NCBI GenBank assembly: GCA_031283825.1
Contig: JAITAZ010000059.1
Coordinates: 1 to 5,769, forward strand
DNA: 5,769 nt
Source of the DNA: Planctomycetaceae bacterium
Lineage (GTDB): Bacteria; Planctomycetota; Planctomycetia; Pirellulales; Thermoguttaceae
Direction: 5' to 3'
The notes beneath the pieces were generated by a model. The model was not told the origin of the DNA. It saw only the letters and a list, made by a program, of their open reading frames with translations, and did not search any database. Position 1 is the stretch's first letter. Each line of letters opens with the position of its first letter. Positions 1-5,577 of the stretch are shown here, piece after piece. The translations under genes and the position numbers were made by a program.

Positions 1-68
1 GCGTTTACCGGCGGTTACGCTGCGCTACACCGCCGGTTATGCACATCTCGCCCCTGCGGGGCTAACAT
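1..68. repeat. GC-rich double-hairpin repeat, cut by the window edge
   Basis: Two perfect hairpins lie side by side in otherwise AT-rich DNA. ACCGGCGGT (7-15) pairs with ACCGCCGGT (29-37), and GCCCC (50-54) pairs with GGGGC (58-62) around a TGC loop. The minus strand carries a 17-codon open stretch from ATG at 68 (MLAPQGRDVHNRRCSAA). It has no visible ribosome binding site, so I treat it as a by-product of the repeat. The composition shift and stem-loops suggest the tail of a dispersed intergenic repeat whose other end lies outside the window. Whether it is multi-copy cannot be seen here. Confidence 0.5.
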
Positions 69-73
69 AAATT

Positions 74-119
74 TTCTACTGATATATTACAAAAAAATAT
101 TCCACTGAAATATTACAAA
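74..119 (+). repeat. Two imperfect direct copies of an ACTGAnATATTACAAA motif
   Basis: CTACTGATATATTACAAA (76-93) and CCACTGAAATATTACAAA (102-119) agree at 16 of 18 positions and start 26 bp apart. The first copy, extended to TTCTACTGATATATTACA (74-91), recurs exactly in reverse complement at 2337-2354, just upstream of the lipoprotein gene. ATATATTACAAA also occurs at 4006-4017. In the first two places the motif points toward the next gene and contains TGATATATT, which resembles an extended -10 promoter box. A promoter role is inference; the repetition is directly visible. Confidence 0.45.
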
Positions 120-124
120 TTTAT

Positions 125-203
125 TTTTATTAGGATCGCGGTCGTCTCGACCGCATATTTAGGCGTTTGTCATGCAGGCGGGACGCCCGCGTTCCTAATA
201 AAA
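125..203. repeat. 79-bp palindromic element with two inner hairpins
   Basis: TTTTATTAGGA (125-135) is the exact inverted copy of TCCTAATAAAA (193-203). The pairing continues inward, after one T/T mismatch, with CGCGG (137-141) against CCGCG (187-191). Inside are GCGGTCG (138-144)/CGACCGC (148-154) with a TCT loop and GCGGG (178-182)/CCCGC (186-190) with an ACG loop. The inner hairpins compete with the outer stem, so the element could fold as one long stem or as two short ones. It looks like a REP- or MITE-type intergenic repeat; no transposase is nearby. I see nothing further in 204-335 apart from the ribosome binding site of the next gene. Confidence 0.6.
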
Positions 204-341
204 TTAGTTTTTAGAAGTTCCCTTTAGAGATTCCCTCAAGAGTAATATTGTCTTTGGGGTCGTTAATTTCCGATTTTAAGCAACGTTGTTTCTACTATCT
301 TTTCAGTTCTTAATATTCTTTGCAATAATGTTTTTTTGGTT

Positions 342-345
342 GAGG
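342..345 (+). promoter_or_regulatory. Ribosome binding site choosing the glycosyltransferase start
   Basis: GAGG sits 5 bp before ATG 351 and 11 bp before ATG 357. The upstream TTG at 336 has no comparable purine stretch before it. This favours one of the two ATGs over the longer reading. Confidence 0.5.
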
Positions 346-350
346 TATGT

Positions 351-1058
351 ATGTCAATGTTATCGATTTTGATTCCTGTTTACAATGAGTCGTCATTGCT
401 TGAGCGGGTGGTTGAGCGGGTGGTTTCGTCGCGTTTGCCGGATAATTTTGATAAAGAAATAATAATTGTTGACGACGCCTCGACTGATTCGACTCCGGAA
501 ATTATTCAACGGCTTTGTGCAAAATATTGTAATTTGATTTCATTCAGGCAACCGCAAAATAAAGGAAAAGGCGCGGCAATAAGACTGGCAATCAATGCCG
601 CGAAAGGCAATTATATTATTTTTCAAGACGCCGATCTCGAATACGATCCGGACGATTATTTTGATTTACTAATTCCGTTAATAGAAAATAAATCAGACGT
701 AGTTTTTGGTTCGCGTTTTTTAAAATCGGAATCAAAAAATGTTACGTTTATTTGTCATAATTTTGGGAATAGATTTTTAACTTTTTTAGTAAATTGTTTA
801 ACCGGACTTAAACTAACAGACATGGAAACTTGTTACAAGATTTTTCGTAACGATATTATTAAATCGATTCCGTTGCAGAGTAATCGTTTTGATTTCGAGG
901 CGGAATTAACGATAAAAATCGCTAAACAAAAATTACGAATCTGCGAAATACCAATTAACTACAACGGCAGAAATTTTAAAGCGGGAAAAAAAATCACATG
1001 GAAAGACGGAATAACAACGATATGGACTATTTTAAAATATAAATTCTGGAAACATTAA
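351..1058 (+). CDS. Family 2 glycosyltransferase, DPM1/DPG-synthase-like
   Basis: A GT-A fold glycosyltransferase that probably moves a sugar from a nucleotide donor to a polyprenyl phosphate at the cytoplasmic face of the membrane. In the 235-residue reading from ATG 351, the N-terminal strand [11 protein letters not shown] (4-14) is typical of GT2. VDDASTDST (40-48) binds the nucleotide, and NKGKGAAIR (70-78) follows. [10 protein letters not shown] (91-100) holds the metal-binding DxD. VFGSRF (118-123) and the C-terminal RFDFEAEL and GKKITWKDG blocks match the dolichyl-phosphate mannose/glucose synthase branch. There is no C-terminal membrane helix pair and no signal peptide, so it is the short soluble form. 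I chose ATG 351 because GAGG (342-345) lies 5 bp before it. ATG 357 is an alternative, and a TTG at 336 in the same frame has no ribosome binding site. The true lipid and sugar substrates cannot be told from sequence, and no partner gene lies nearby. Confidence 0.88.
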   Translation: MSMLSILIPVYNESSLLERVVERVVSSRLPDNFDKEIIIVDDASTDSTPEIIQRLCAKYCNLISFRQPQNKGKGAAIRLAINAAKGNYIIFQDADLEYDPDDYFDLLIPLIENKSDVVFGSRFLKSESKNVTFICHNFGNRFLTFLVNCLTGLKLTDMETCYKIFRNDIIKSIPLQSNRFDFEAELTIKIAKQKLRICEIPINYNGRNFKAGKKITWKDGITTIWTILKYKFWKH

Positions 1059-1072
1059 GCGGTTACGTATTT

Positions 1073-2284
1073 TTATCTGATTGGATATTTTAACCATATT
1101 TCGGGGTCGGCTTCGTATTTTTTTAGTTCTTCGTCTGATTTTGGCGGCGTTAGAGGTCTAACTATTCTGAATCCGGTGAAAGGCGCGTCGGTTGTCCACC
1201 AGATACTTTGAGGGATTACGGGGTCTTGTTTTTTCCATTCGGCGATAGAGAAAAATCTTGCGGCGGATCGTAAACGCGATGTTTCGTCGTCTTCGCAATT
1301 TCCTCCTCGCAGTGTTTGACCAAAACCTGTTTGAATTGGAACGGTAACCGGATCGCTTGAATTCGAATTTCTTTTTGAGTACGTGTTGATGTCGTATTGT
1401 TCTAATACCCATTCAGAGAGATTTCCGTGCATGTCGTAAAGTCCCCATGCGTTTGGTTTCTTTTGTTTTATTTTTTTTGATTCTCCGTCGCTGTTGTCGA
1501 AGTACCATGCGTATTCGTCGATGTTTTTATCGGAATTTCCAAAAGAAAACGCGGTTGTTGTTCCGGCTCTGCAAGCGTATTCCCATTCGGATTCGGTTGG
1601 CAAGCGGTAGAATCGTCCGGTTTGAATTGTCAGCCATTTGCAATAAACTTGTGCCATGTATAAGGTCATTCCGCTTGCAGGATAGCCGATTTTCGACGAA
1701 TTGCCGTAGCTAATCGCGGCAATTGTGTGAGGCGGAGTCGGAGATGCCATTGCGTCGGCTAAAGTCTCTCGATCAGTTTTTGCTTTTCGTGTTTCCCGTA
1801 ATATTTTCAACGCGAATAGACTAAATTCTTGCCATGTTACTTCATGTTCTTCCATCCAAAACGGGGCTATTTCGATTTCGTTTTGAGGCGATTCGTCTTG
1901 TTTATGACCGGATTCTGTTTCGGGGCTGCCCATTATAAATTTGCCGCCTTTGATTGGAATCATACGAAACGAAATCGACGTCCCGTTAATTTTCTCGACA
2001 TAAGATTTCATCTCCGACTCGGCGGACGCTTCCGAATCAGGAAGAGAAACCGGCGATTTCAAAAATTCTAACGTCGATTTGAAAAGAGGATTTTCTCTCG
2101 ACATGATATTATTTTTCTTGCCGCCGATAGCGTTTTTGTCGGGGTTGTCGGAGCGATTATTATTTTTCGTTACAGTAATTCCCGCCGACTTGCCCGAATG
2201 CGAATCGTCTGATTTATCAACCGAATCGCCGCAACCTGAAAGAAAAAAAACTAAAACCAAAATCGTAAAAACTCGATTAAACAT
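1073..2284 (-). CDS. Secreted lipoprotein with a SUMF1/FGE-like domain
   Basis: A 403-residue exported protein. The N-terminus (MFNRV, hydrophobic run, LSGC at 15-18) is a lipoprotein signal with Cys18 as the expected lipidated residue. Gly at +2 gives no inner-membrane retention signal. A polar, low-complexity linker follows to about residue 100. The SUMF1/formylglycine-generating-enzyme fold spans about 104-378: GGKFIMGS (113-120), HEVTW (147-151), RLPTESEWEYACRAG (227-241), NAWGLYDMHGNLSEW (278-292), RGGN (326-329), SAARFF (340-345) and GFRIVRP (371-377). True FGEs use a Cys pair in the block between RGGS and AAR. Here that block has a single Cys330, and a Thr or Ser stands where the second Cys would be. 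Formylglycine synthesis is therefore unlikely, and an envelope binding or scaffold role is more plausible. An insert at about 153-195 (including SPTPPHT) fits a planctomycete-type subfamily. The ATG at 2284 has AAGG 11 bp upstream. The gene converges on the glycosyltransferase. Confidence 0.88.
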   Translation of the reverse strand: MFNRVFTILVLVFFLSGCGDSVDKSDDSHSGKSAGITVTKNNNRSDNPDKNAIGGKKNNIMSRENPLFKSTLEFLKSPVSLPDSEASAESEMKSYVEKINGTSISFRMIPIKGGKFIMGSPETESGHKQDESPQNEIEIAPFWMEEHEVTWQEFSLFALKILRETRKAKTDRETLADAMASPTPPHTIAAISYGNSSKIGYPASGMTLYMAQVYCKWLTIQTGRFYRLPTESEWEYACRAGTTTAFSFGNSDKNIDEYAWYFDNSDGESKKIKQKKPNAWGLYDMHGNLSEWVLEQYDINTYSKRNSNSSDPVTVPIQTGFGQTLRGGNCEDDETSRLRSAARFFSIAEWKKQDPVIPQSIWWTTDAPFTGFRIVRPLTPPKSDEELKKYEADPEIWLKYPIR

Positions 2285-2311
2285 AATTATTAAAACCTTT
2301 ATTCTTGAGAT

Positions 2312-2343
2312 AATATTTCGGCGAAATATTTATTACTGTAATA
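2312..2343. promoter_or_regulatory. Pair of adjacent small palindromes upstream of the lipoprotein gene
   Basis: AATATTTCGGCGAAATATT (2312-2330) is a 9+1+9 perfect palindrome that ends 28 bp from the lipoprotein start codon. TATTACTGTAATA (2331-2343, 6+1+6) abuts it directly. Twofold-symmetric sites of this length and position resemble repressor operators. They could also form a stem in the 5' untranslated region. No regulator gene lies in the window, so the role is open. Confidence 0.35.
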
Positions 2344-2354
2344 TATCAGTAGAA
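2337..2354 (-). promoter_or_regulatory. Inverted copy of the 74-91 motif, extended -10-like
   Basis: On the minus strand this reads TTCTACTGATATATTACA, identical over 18 bp to 74-91, and it points toward the lipoprotein gene. TGATATATT within it matches an extended -10 box (TGnTATAAT) at all but one position. No clear -35 hexamer lies 17 bp upstream. The start codon is about 50 bp downstream, a workable promoter distance. Confidence 0.35.
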
Positions 2355-2416
2355 TTTTTCGAAACGTATTTTAACAGTTTCCGCAAACCTCATTTAAAAC
2401 CTAATTTTTCTTACTA

Positions 2417-2651
2417 ACTCATGTTACGCACTTGCTACTCCAGACAGATACGCGACCGTAGGTAGTCGACCTTTCGCCGAAAGGTCGCGTCGGCGTTAGC
2501 CGACGGTAAATCTGAAATGATTTTAATTATTGTCGAATCCATTTTATCGTTGCCTTCGGCAACGCAACCTTTCGGCGAAAGGTTGCCTACCTACGGTCGC
2601 CTACCTGATCTATTATCGCTTACTGACGGACAACTATTGCGTAACATGAGT
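2417..2651. mobile_element. Element A: 235-bp MITE-like nested palindrome
   Basis: Perfect 14-bp terminal inverted repeats ACTCATGTTACGCA (2417-2430) and TGCGTAACATGAGT (2638-2651) bound the element. A second perfect 14-bp inverted pair, GCGACCGTAGGTAG (2452-2465) and its complement (2587-2600), sits inside. Four hairpins lie within that: 2467-2475/2479-2487, 2488-2494/2499-2505, 2548-2554/2558-2564 and 2564-2573/2577-2586. The left hairpin pair and the right hairpin pair are inverted, diverged copies of each other. There is no coding capacity and no clear target-site duplication. The best reading is a non-autonomous transposon or palindromic repeat related to element B at 4041-4112. A structured RNA is the alternative. 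Confidence 0.65.
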
Positions 2652-2674
2652 CAATAGTCCCAGATTTTAATTAG

Positions 2675-2721
2675 TGCGTCCCCTGTGTCTCCATCGTCCC
2701 CTTTGTCCCCAGCGTCCCCCC
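2675..2721. repeat. Tandem 9-bp GTCCCCNNN array, about five units
   Basis: From 2675 the units run GTCCCCTGT, GTCTCCATC, GTCCCCTTT, GTCCCCAGC and a final GTCCCCCC. The hexamer is kept with one change while the last three bases vary. On the minus strand the array translates to Gly-Asp-X repeats (GDAGDKGDDGDTGDA) ending in ALIKIWDY and a stop. That frame opens just after a TAG near 2775 and has no ATG, GTG or TTG start, so I do not call a gene. Confidence 0.55.
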
Positions 2722-2740
2722 AAAAAAATAATATGGTTTT

Positions 2741-2759
2741 AAAAAAACCGTGAACGGTT
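2741..2759 (-). terminator. Likely intrinsic terminator of the dipeptide epimerase gene
   Basis: Read on the minus strand about 10 bp after the epimerase stop codon, AACCG, loop TTCA, CGGTT forms a 5-bp stem that runs into seven Ts. The position and T-tract fit Rho-independent termination, but the stem is short. The core also belongs to a repeat shared with 5564-5577, so it may be a dispersed repeat that happens to end a transcript. Confidence 0.45.
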
Positions 2760-2769
2760 ACCCTAATTT

Positions 2770-3804
2770 TTACCTAAACGATACTCTTACTCCCGTTCCA
2801 TCTTCTTTTGGATAGATTATTTTTCCCTTGTCAACATACACTCCATCGCCGACCTTTTTCTCAATTTGCAGCGGACCATCCAACGCGATATAGTCAAACA
2901 ACGACGCTAACTGCGCTACCGCCGAAACGCCTACCGTCGACTCAACCGAATTCGCACTCGTCAACTTAAATCCTAACTTTCTCGCTTTCTCAATAATTCC
3001 TCTCGTTGGAGTTAATCCGCCGCACTTCGCTAACTTTATATTCAATCCGTCAAAATATCCAACGCACCGCTCAATGTCTTCAGCCGTTTTCCACGATTCG
3101 TCCGCAAAAATAGGAATGTTAATTTTCAACTCCTTCATTGCCTTTCGTAACTTTTTCATTCCGTTCCAATCATTCGGTGCTAACGGTTGCTCAATTGTCT
3201 CTACTCCGAAATCTCTCAATTTCTCCAAATAACTAATCGCCGTGCTTGCGTTCCAACCGCCATTTACGTCAATCCTAAACGGAACCCGCGTCTTACTACG
3301 CAACATCTCCAAAATCTGCATATCGCTACTGTCGCCCAACTTAATCCGATACGACGACCAGTCCGGAGCCTCGCCAAAACGATCCGACATCCGCTCCAAC
3401 GAATCAAGACCTATACTATAACTCGAATACGGTAAATCCTCCGACGATAATCCCCATATCTTGTATAAAGGTCGATTTTTCATCTTGCCCCACAAATCAC
3501 ACGCCGCACAGTCAACAGCACTACGCGCAAAAAAATTCGAACCAAACACCGGATCAATATATCGACCAAACGCAACCGTATCAGCAAGCGCATAATCACC
3601 AACCAACTCGGCACAACGCTCAATCAACTCAGCTATCGACTCTATCGTCTCGCCATAAAAAACATCCTCATGAACCTCGCCATGACCACGAAGACCATCC
3701 TGCTCAAGCTCAACAACTATCGTCCGAACCACGCTGTTCGACTTGCTAGATGTCGTAAAAACATGCTTGAGAGGTAAATCCACTCGTATTATTCGTAATT
3801 TCAT
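2770..3804 (-). CDS. Dipeptide epimerase, enolase superfamily (MLE subgroup)
   Basis: A 344-residue full-length enolase-superfamily protein, closest in pattern to the L-Ala-D/L-Glu dipeptide epimerases that act on peptidoglycan peptides in the cytoplasm. The capping domain carries PLKHVFTTS (11-19), GHGEV (40-44) and FYGET (49-53). The barrel carries RIK (153-155; Lys155 as one acid/base), metal ligands Asp179 (RIDVNGGW), Glu205 (TIEQPL) and Asp235 (FADESW), and Lys257 (NIKLAKCGG) as the opposing catalytic lysine. Glu288 sits in SVEST. Two positions are unusual: the KxK motif begins with Arg153, and the DxD motif near strand 8 that binds the dipeptide ammonium group reads Ala307-Leu-Asp309. 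The fold and catalytic lysines are secure, but the exact dipeptide substrate is not. ATG 3804 has GAGGG and GAG purine stretches 6-10 bp upstream. It lies downstream of, and on the same strand as, the dipeptidase, separated by 307 bp. A muconate-lactonizing enzyme or other racemase is less likely. Confidence 0.85.
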   Translation of the reverse strand: MKLRIIRVDLPLKHVFTTSSKSNSVVRTIVVELEQDGLRGHGEVHEDVFYGETIESIAELIERCAELVGDYALADTVAFGRYIDPVFGSNFFARSAVDCAACDLWGKMKNRPLYKIWGLSSEDLPYSSYSIGLDSLERMSDRFGEAPDWSSYRIKLGDSSDMQILEMLRSKTRVPFRIDVNGGWNASTAISYLEKLRDFGVETIEQPLAPNDWNGMKKLRKAMKELKINIPIFADESWKTAEDIERCVGYFDGLNIKLAKCGGLTPTRGIIEKARKLGFKLTSANSVESTVGVSAVAQLASLFDYIALDGPLQIEKKVGDGVYVDKGKIIYPKEDGTGVRVSFR

Positions 3805-3825
3805 CGAAATCTCGCCCTCAATAAA

Positions 3826-3854
3826 ATTTTATTTCATTACAATTTTTCTACCAA
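3826..3854 (-). promoter_or_regulatory. Candidate promoter for the epimerase gene
   Basis: On the minus strand TTGGTA (3849-3854) and TAAAAT (3826-3831) are separated by exactly 17 bp and match the -35 and -10 consensus at 4/6 and 5/6 positions. Transcription would begin some 15 bp before the ATG. The surrounding DNA is very AT-rich, so a chance match is possible. The rest of 3855-4036 shows nothing beyond AT-rich tracts and one ATATATTACAAA motif (4006-4017). Confidence 0.3.
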
Positions 3855-4036
3855 CATTTTGTCCCTACTGGACAATTTTTTTTCAAATTTCTGAGTTTTT
3901 TGCGTTTAAATTTAACGCGGAAATTTTTAGAAAATTTGGAAAGCAAAATTCAGCAGAATTATCGTTACAAAAAAATCCGCCAAAACTAATAAAAAATATT
4001 TCACAATATATTACAAATTTTTTTACTTTTTTACTT

Positions 4037-4116
4037 AATAACTCATGTTACGCACTTGCCGCCCCTGATCAATTACCGTCTATCTGACGGACAACTATGG
4101 CGTAACATGAGTTATT
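4037..4116. mobile_element. Element B: short relative of element A
   Basis: AATAACTCATGTTACGC (4037-4053) is the exact inverted copy of 4100-4116, a 17-bp perfect terminal repeat. The core (4041-4112) shares its first 19 bp with element A (2417-2435). Its last 29 bp (4084-4112) match A's 2623-2651 with one mismatch, and CCTGATC lies just inside in both. B lacks all of A's internal hairpins, so it looks like an internally deleted or minimal version. A TTA on each side (4035-4037, 4116-4118) could be a target duplication but is too short to trust. The right end overlaps the dipeptidase stop codon. Confidence 0.6.
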
Positions 4117-5482
4117 TACTAAGCTCGTTCAAAAATCTTGCAGACGCTAATATTCCATTGTGAAAACTTGTCAGAGAAAATTTTTCATTCGGCGAATGTA
4201 ACGCGTCGTCGTCTTGTCCCCATCCTACTAGTAACACGTCCGCGTTTAAAACTAAATGAAAATTCGCAACAATCGGAATCGAACCGCCCTCGCGAATAAA
4301 AACCGGCTTGCGATTAAACGTCTTCTCCAGCGCGTTTGACATCGGTTTGACAAAACGACTCTTGTCCAGATCAAGTCTCATCCCCGCCGCGCCATGTTGC
4401 ACGACTAACTCCCACGTTACTCCCTTCGGCGCAGTTGAATCAATAAACTTGCGGACATTGGAAATCACGTCGTCCGGATTCTGATTCGGCACAAGTCTAA
4501 ACGTAAACTTCGCCGACGCCTTACTCGGAATAATCGTCTTCGAGCCGTCGCCCTGATAACCAGACGTTATCCCATTTATGTCAAACGTAGGTCTTACCCA
4601 TCGCCGTTCATTGGTTGAAAAATTTATTTCGCCAAACCCATCGTTCAAACCAATCGCGTCGAAAAATCCTGATTCGTCAAACGGCAACGACGCAAATTGA
4701 TTTCGCTCGTTTTCAGTCAGCGGCAAAACGTCGTCGTAGAAATGCGGAATTTGCACGCGACCATTTTTATCAATCATTGCGTCAAGAATTTTCGTCAGCG
4801 CAATTGCCGGATTAAATACAGAACCGCCAAACGTTCCGCTGTGCAAATCGCGATTCGGTCCCGTTACCAATAATTCAAACGCAACAATTCCTCGCAAACC
4901 ATAAGTTATTGTCGGTTGACCCGCCGCAAACATTCCCGTATCGCTTACCAAAATACAATCGCACGCTAACTTCCGCTTGCCCAATTCCGAATGCAAAAAC
5001 TCGTCCAAACTCTCGCTGCCGACTTCCTCCTCGCCCTCGACAATAAACTTAACCTGAAACGGCAACGAACCCGACGTTTTCAAAATCGATTCAATCGCAT
5101 AAAAATGAGTTAAAAATTGACCTTTATCATCTGTCGCGCCTCTTGCGTAAACATTTCCGTTACGAATATTCGGCTCAAACGGAGGAGATACCCAAAGGTT
5201 AAGCGGATCAGGCGGTTGGACGTCGTAATGTCCGTAGATCAAAATAATCGGCTTGTCTGGAACTTCGGCAGTTTCAGCATAAACCAACGGATGACGCCGA
5301 GTTTCAATCAACTCAGATTTAAGACCAATACGACTAAATCCATCAACAAACCATCGCGCACATCTCGACATGTCCGACAGACGCGATTCGTCCGCGCTAA
5401 TGCTAGGTATCCGCAACACGTCAAATAAACCAGACTCAAACGCCGACTTATTCGCACTAATATAATCTTCAAAATTTGACAT
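4112..5482 (-). CDS. M20-family metallo-dipeptidase
   Basis: A 456-residue cytoplasmic di-zinc peptidase of the usual length for M20 dipeptidases (carnosinase/PepV-like branch). All expected active-site residues are visible. His85 and Asp87 are in GHYDVQP (84-90). The bridging Asp118 is in GATDDKG. The general base Glu152 and ligand Glu153 are in VEGEEEVGS (148-156). Asp181 is in VSDTGM. His429 is in ALHSPNEK. His214 (DLHSG) and Arg329 (FRLVPNQ) belong to the lid/dimer domain inserted at about 195-315 and contact the substrate in homologues. There is no signal peptide. It probably cleaves L,L-dipeptides, and the epimerase downstream could supply such dipeptides from peptidoglycan turnover. 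ATG 5482 has AGG 13 bp upstream and a leader nearly the same as that of the lipoprotein gene. The TAA stop ends on the last core base of element B. A deacetylase of the M20 superfamily is the less likely alternative. Confidence 0.9.
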   Translation of the reverse strand: MSNFEDYISANKSAFESGLFDVLRIPSISADESRLSDMSRCARWFVDGFSRIGLKSELIETRRHPLVYAETAEVPDKPIILIYGHYDVQPPDPLNLWVSPPFEPNIRNGNVYARGATDDKGQFLTHFYAIESILKTSGSLPFQVKFIVEGEEEVGSESLDEFLHSELGKRKLACDCILVSDTGMFAAGQPTITYGLRGIVAFELLVTGPNRDLHSGTFGGSVFNPAIALTKILDAMIDKNGRVQIPHFYDDVLPLTENERNQFASLPFDESGFFDAIGLNDGFGEINFSTNERRWVRPTFDINGITSGYQGDGSKTIIPSKASAKFTFRLVPNQNPDDVISNVRKFIDSTAPKGVTWELVVQHGAAGMRLDLDKSRFVKPMSNALEKTFNRKPVFIREGGSIPIVANFHLVLNADVLLVGWGQDDDALHSPNEKFSLTSFHNGILASARFLNELSK

Positions 5483-5563
5483 AATTATTAAAAAACCTGC
5501 TTCAACCGAAAATTCAATCGCAAGCAGCTTAAAAACTCAAGAAATAACGCTGAATGAAAATTT

Positions 5564-5577
5564 GTAACCGTTCACGG
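5564..5577 (+). repeat. Inverted partner of the repeat at 2748-2761
   Basis: GTAACCGTTCACGG here is the exact reverse complement of 2748-2761. The similarity continues into a flanking T/A-rich tract, 22 of 26 positions in total. It lies about 80 bp upstream of the dipeptidase start, while its partner lies just after the epimerase stop, so the two bracket the gene pair. On the plus strand it resembles a weak hairpin plus T-tract, but no plus-strand gene precedes it. Confidence 0.45.

Noticed and set aside
18..68. 17-codon minus-strand ORF in the left-edge repeat
   Set aside because: It lies wholly in a hairpin repeat with no ribosome binding site; it is too short and repeat-like to call.
76..119. 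Possible CRISPR-like spaced repeats
   Set aside because: There are only two imperfect copies 26 bp apart with an 8-bp gap, and no cas genes.
336..350. Longer glycosyltransferase reading from TTG 336
   Set aside because: It adds only VEVC-type residues before the conserved strand and has no ribosome binding site, whereas GAGG sits 5 bp before ATG 351.
1059..1072. Bidirectional terminator between the convergent glycosyltransferase and lipoprotein genes
   Set aside because: The 14-bp gap has no inverted repeat that could form a stem.
2417..2651. Element A as a known riboswitch, group II intron or tRNA-like RNA
   Set aside because: I recognise no conserved core of any such class, and the terminal inverted repeats shared with element B favour a mobile repeat.
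2663..2775. Small minus-strand gene encoding a Gly-Asp-X collagen-like peptide
   Set aside because: The frame has no ATG, GTG or TTG start and no ribosome binding site. The coding look comes from a 9-bp tandem repeat.
4037..4116. Element B as an intrinsic terminator for the dipeptidase
   Set aside because: The stem would have a loop of about 46 bases and is followed on the minus strand by A-rich, not T-rich, sequence.
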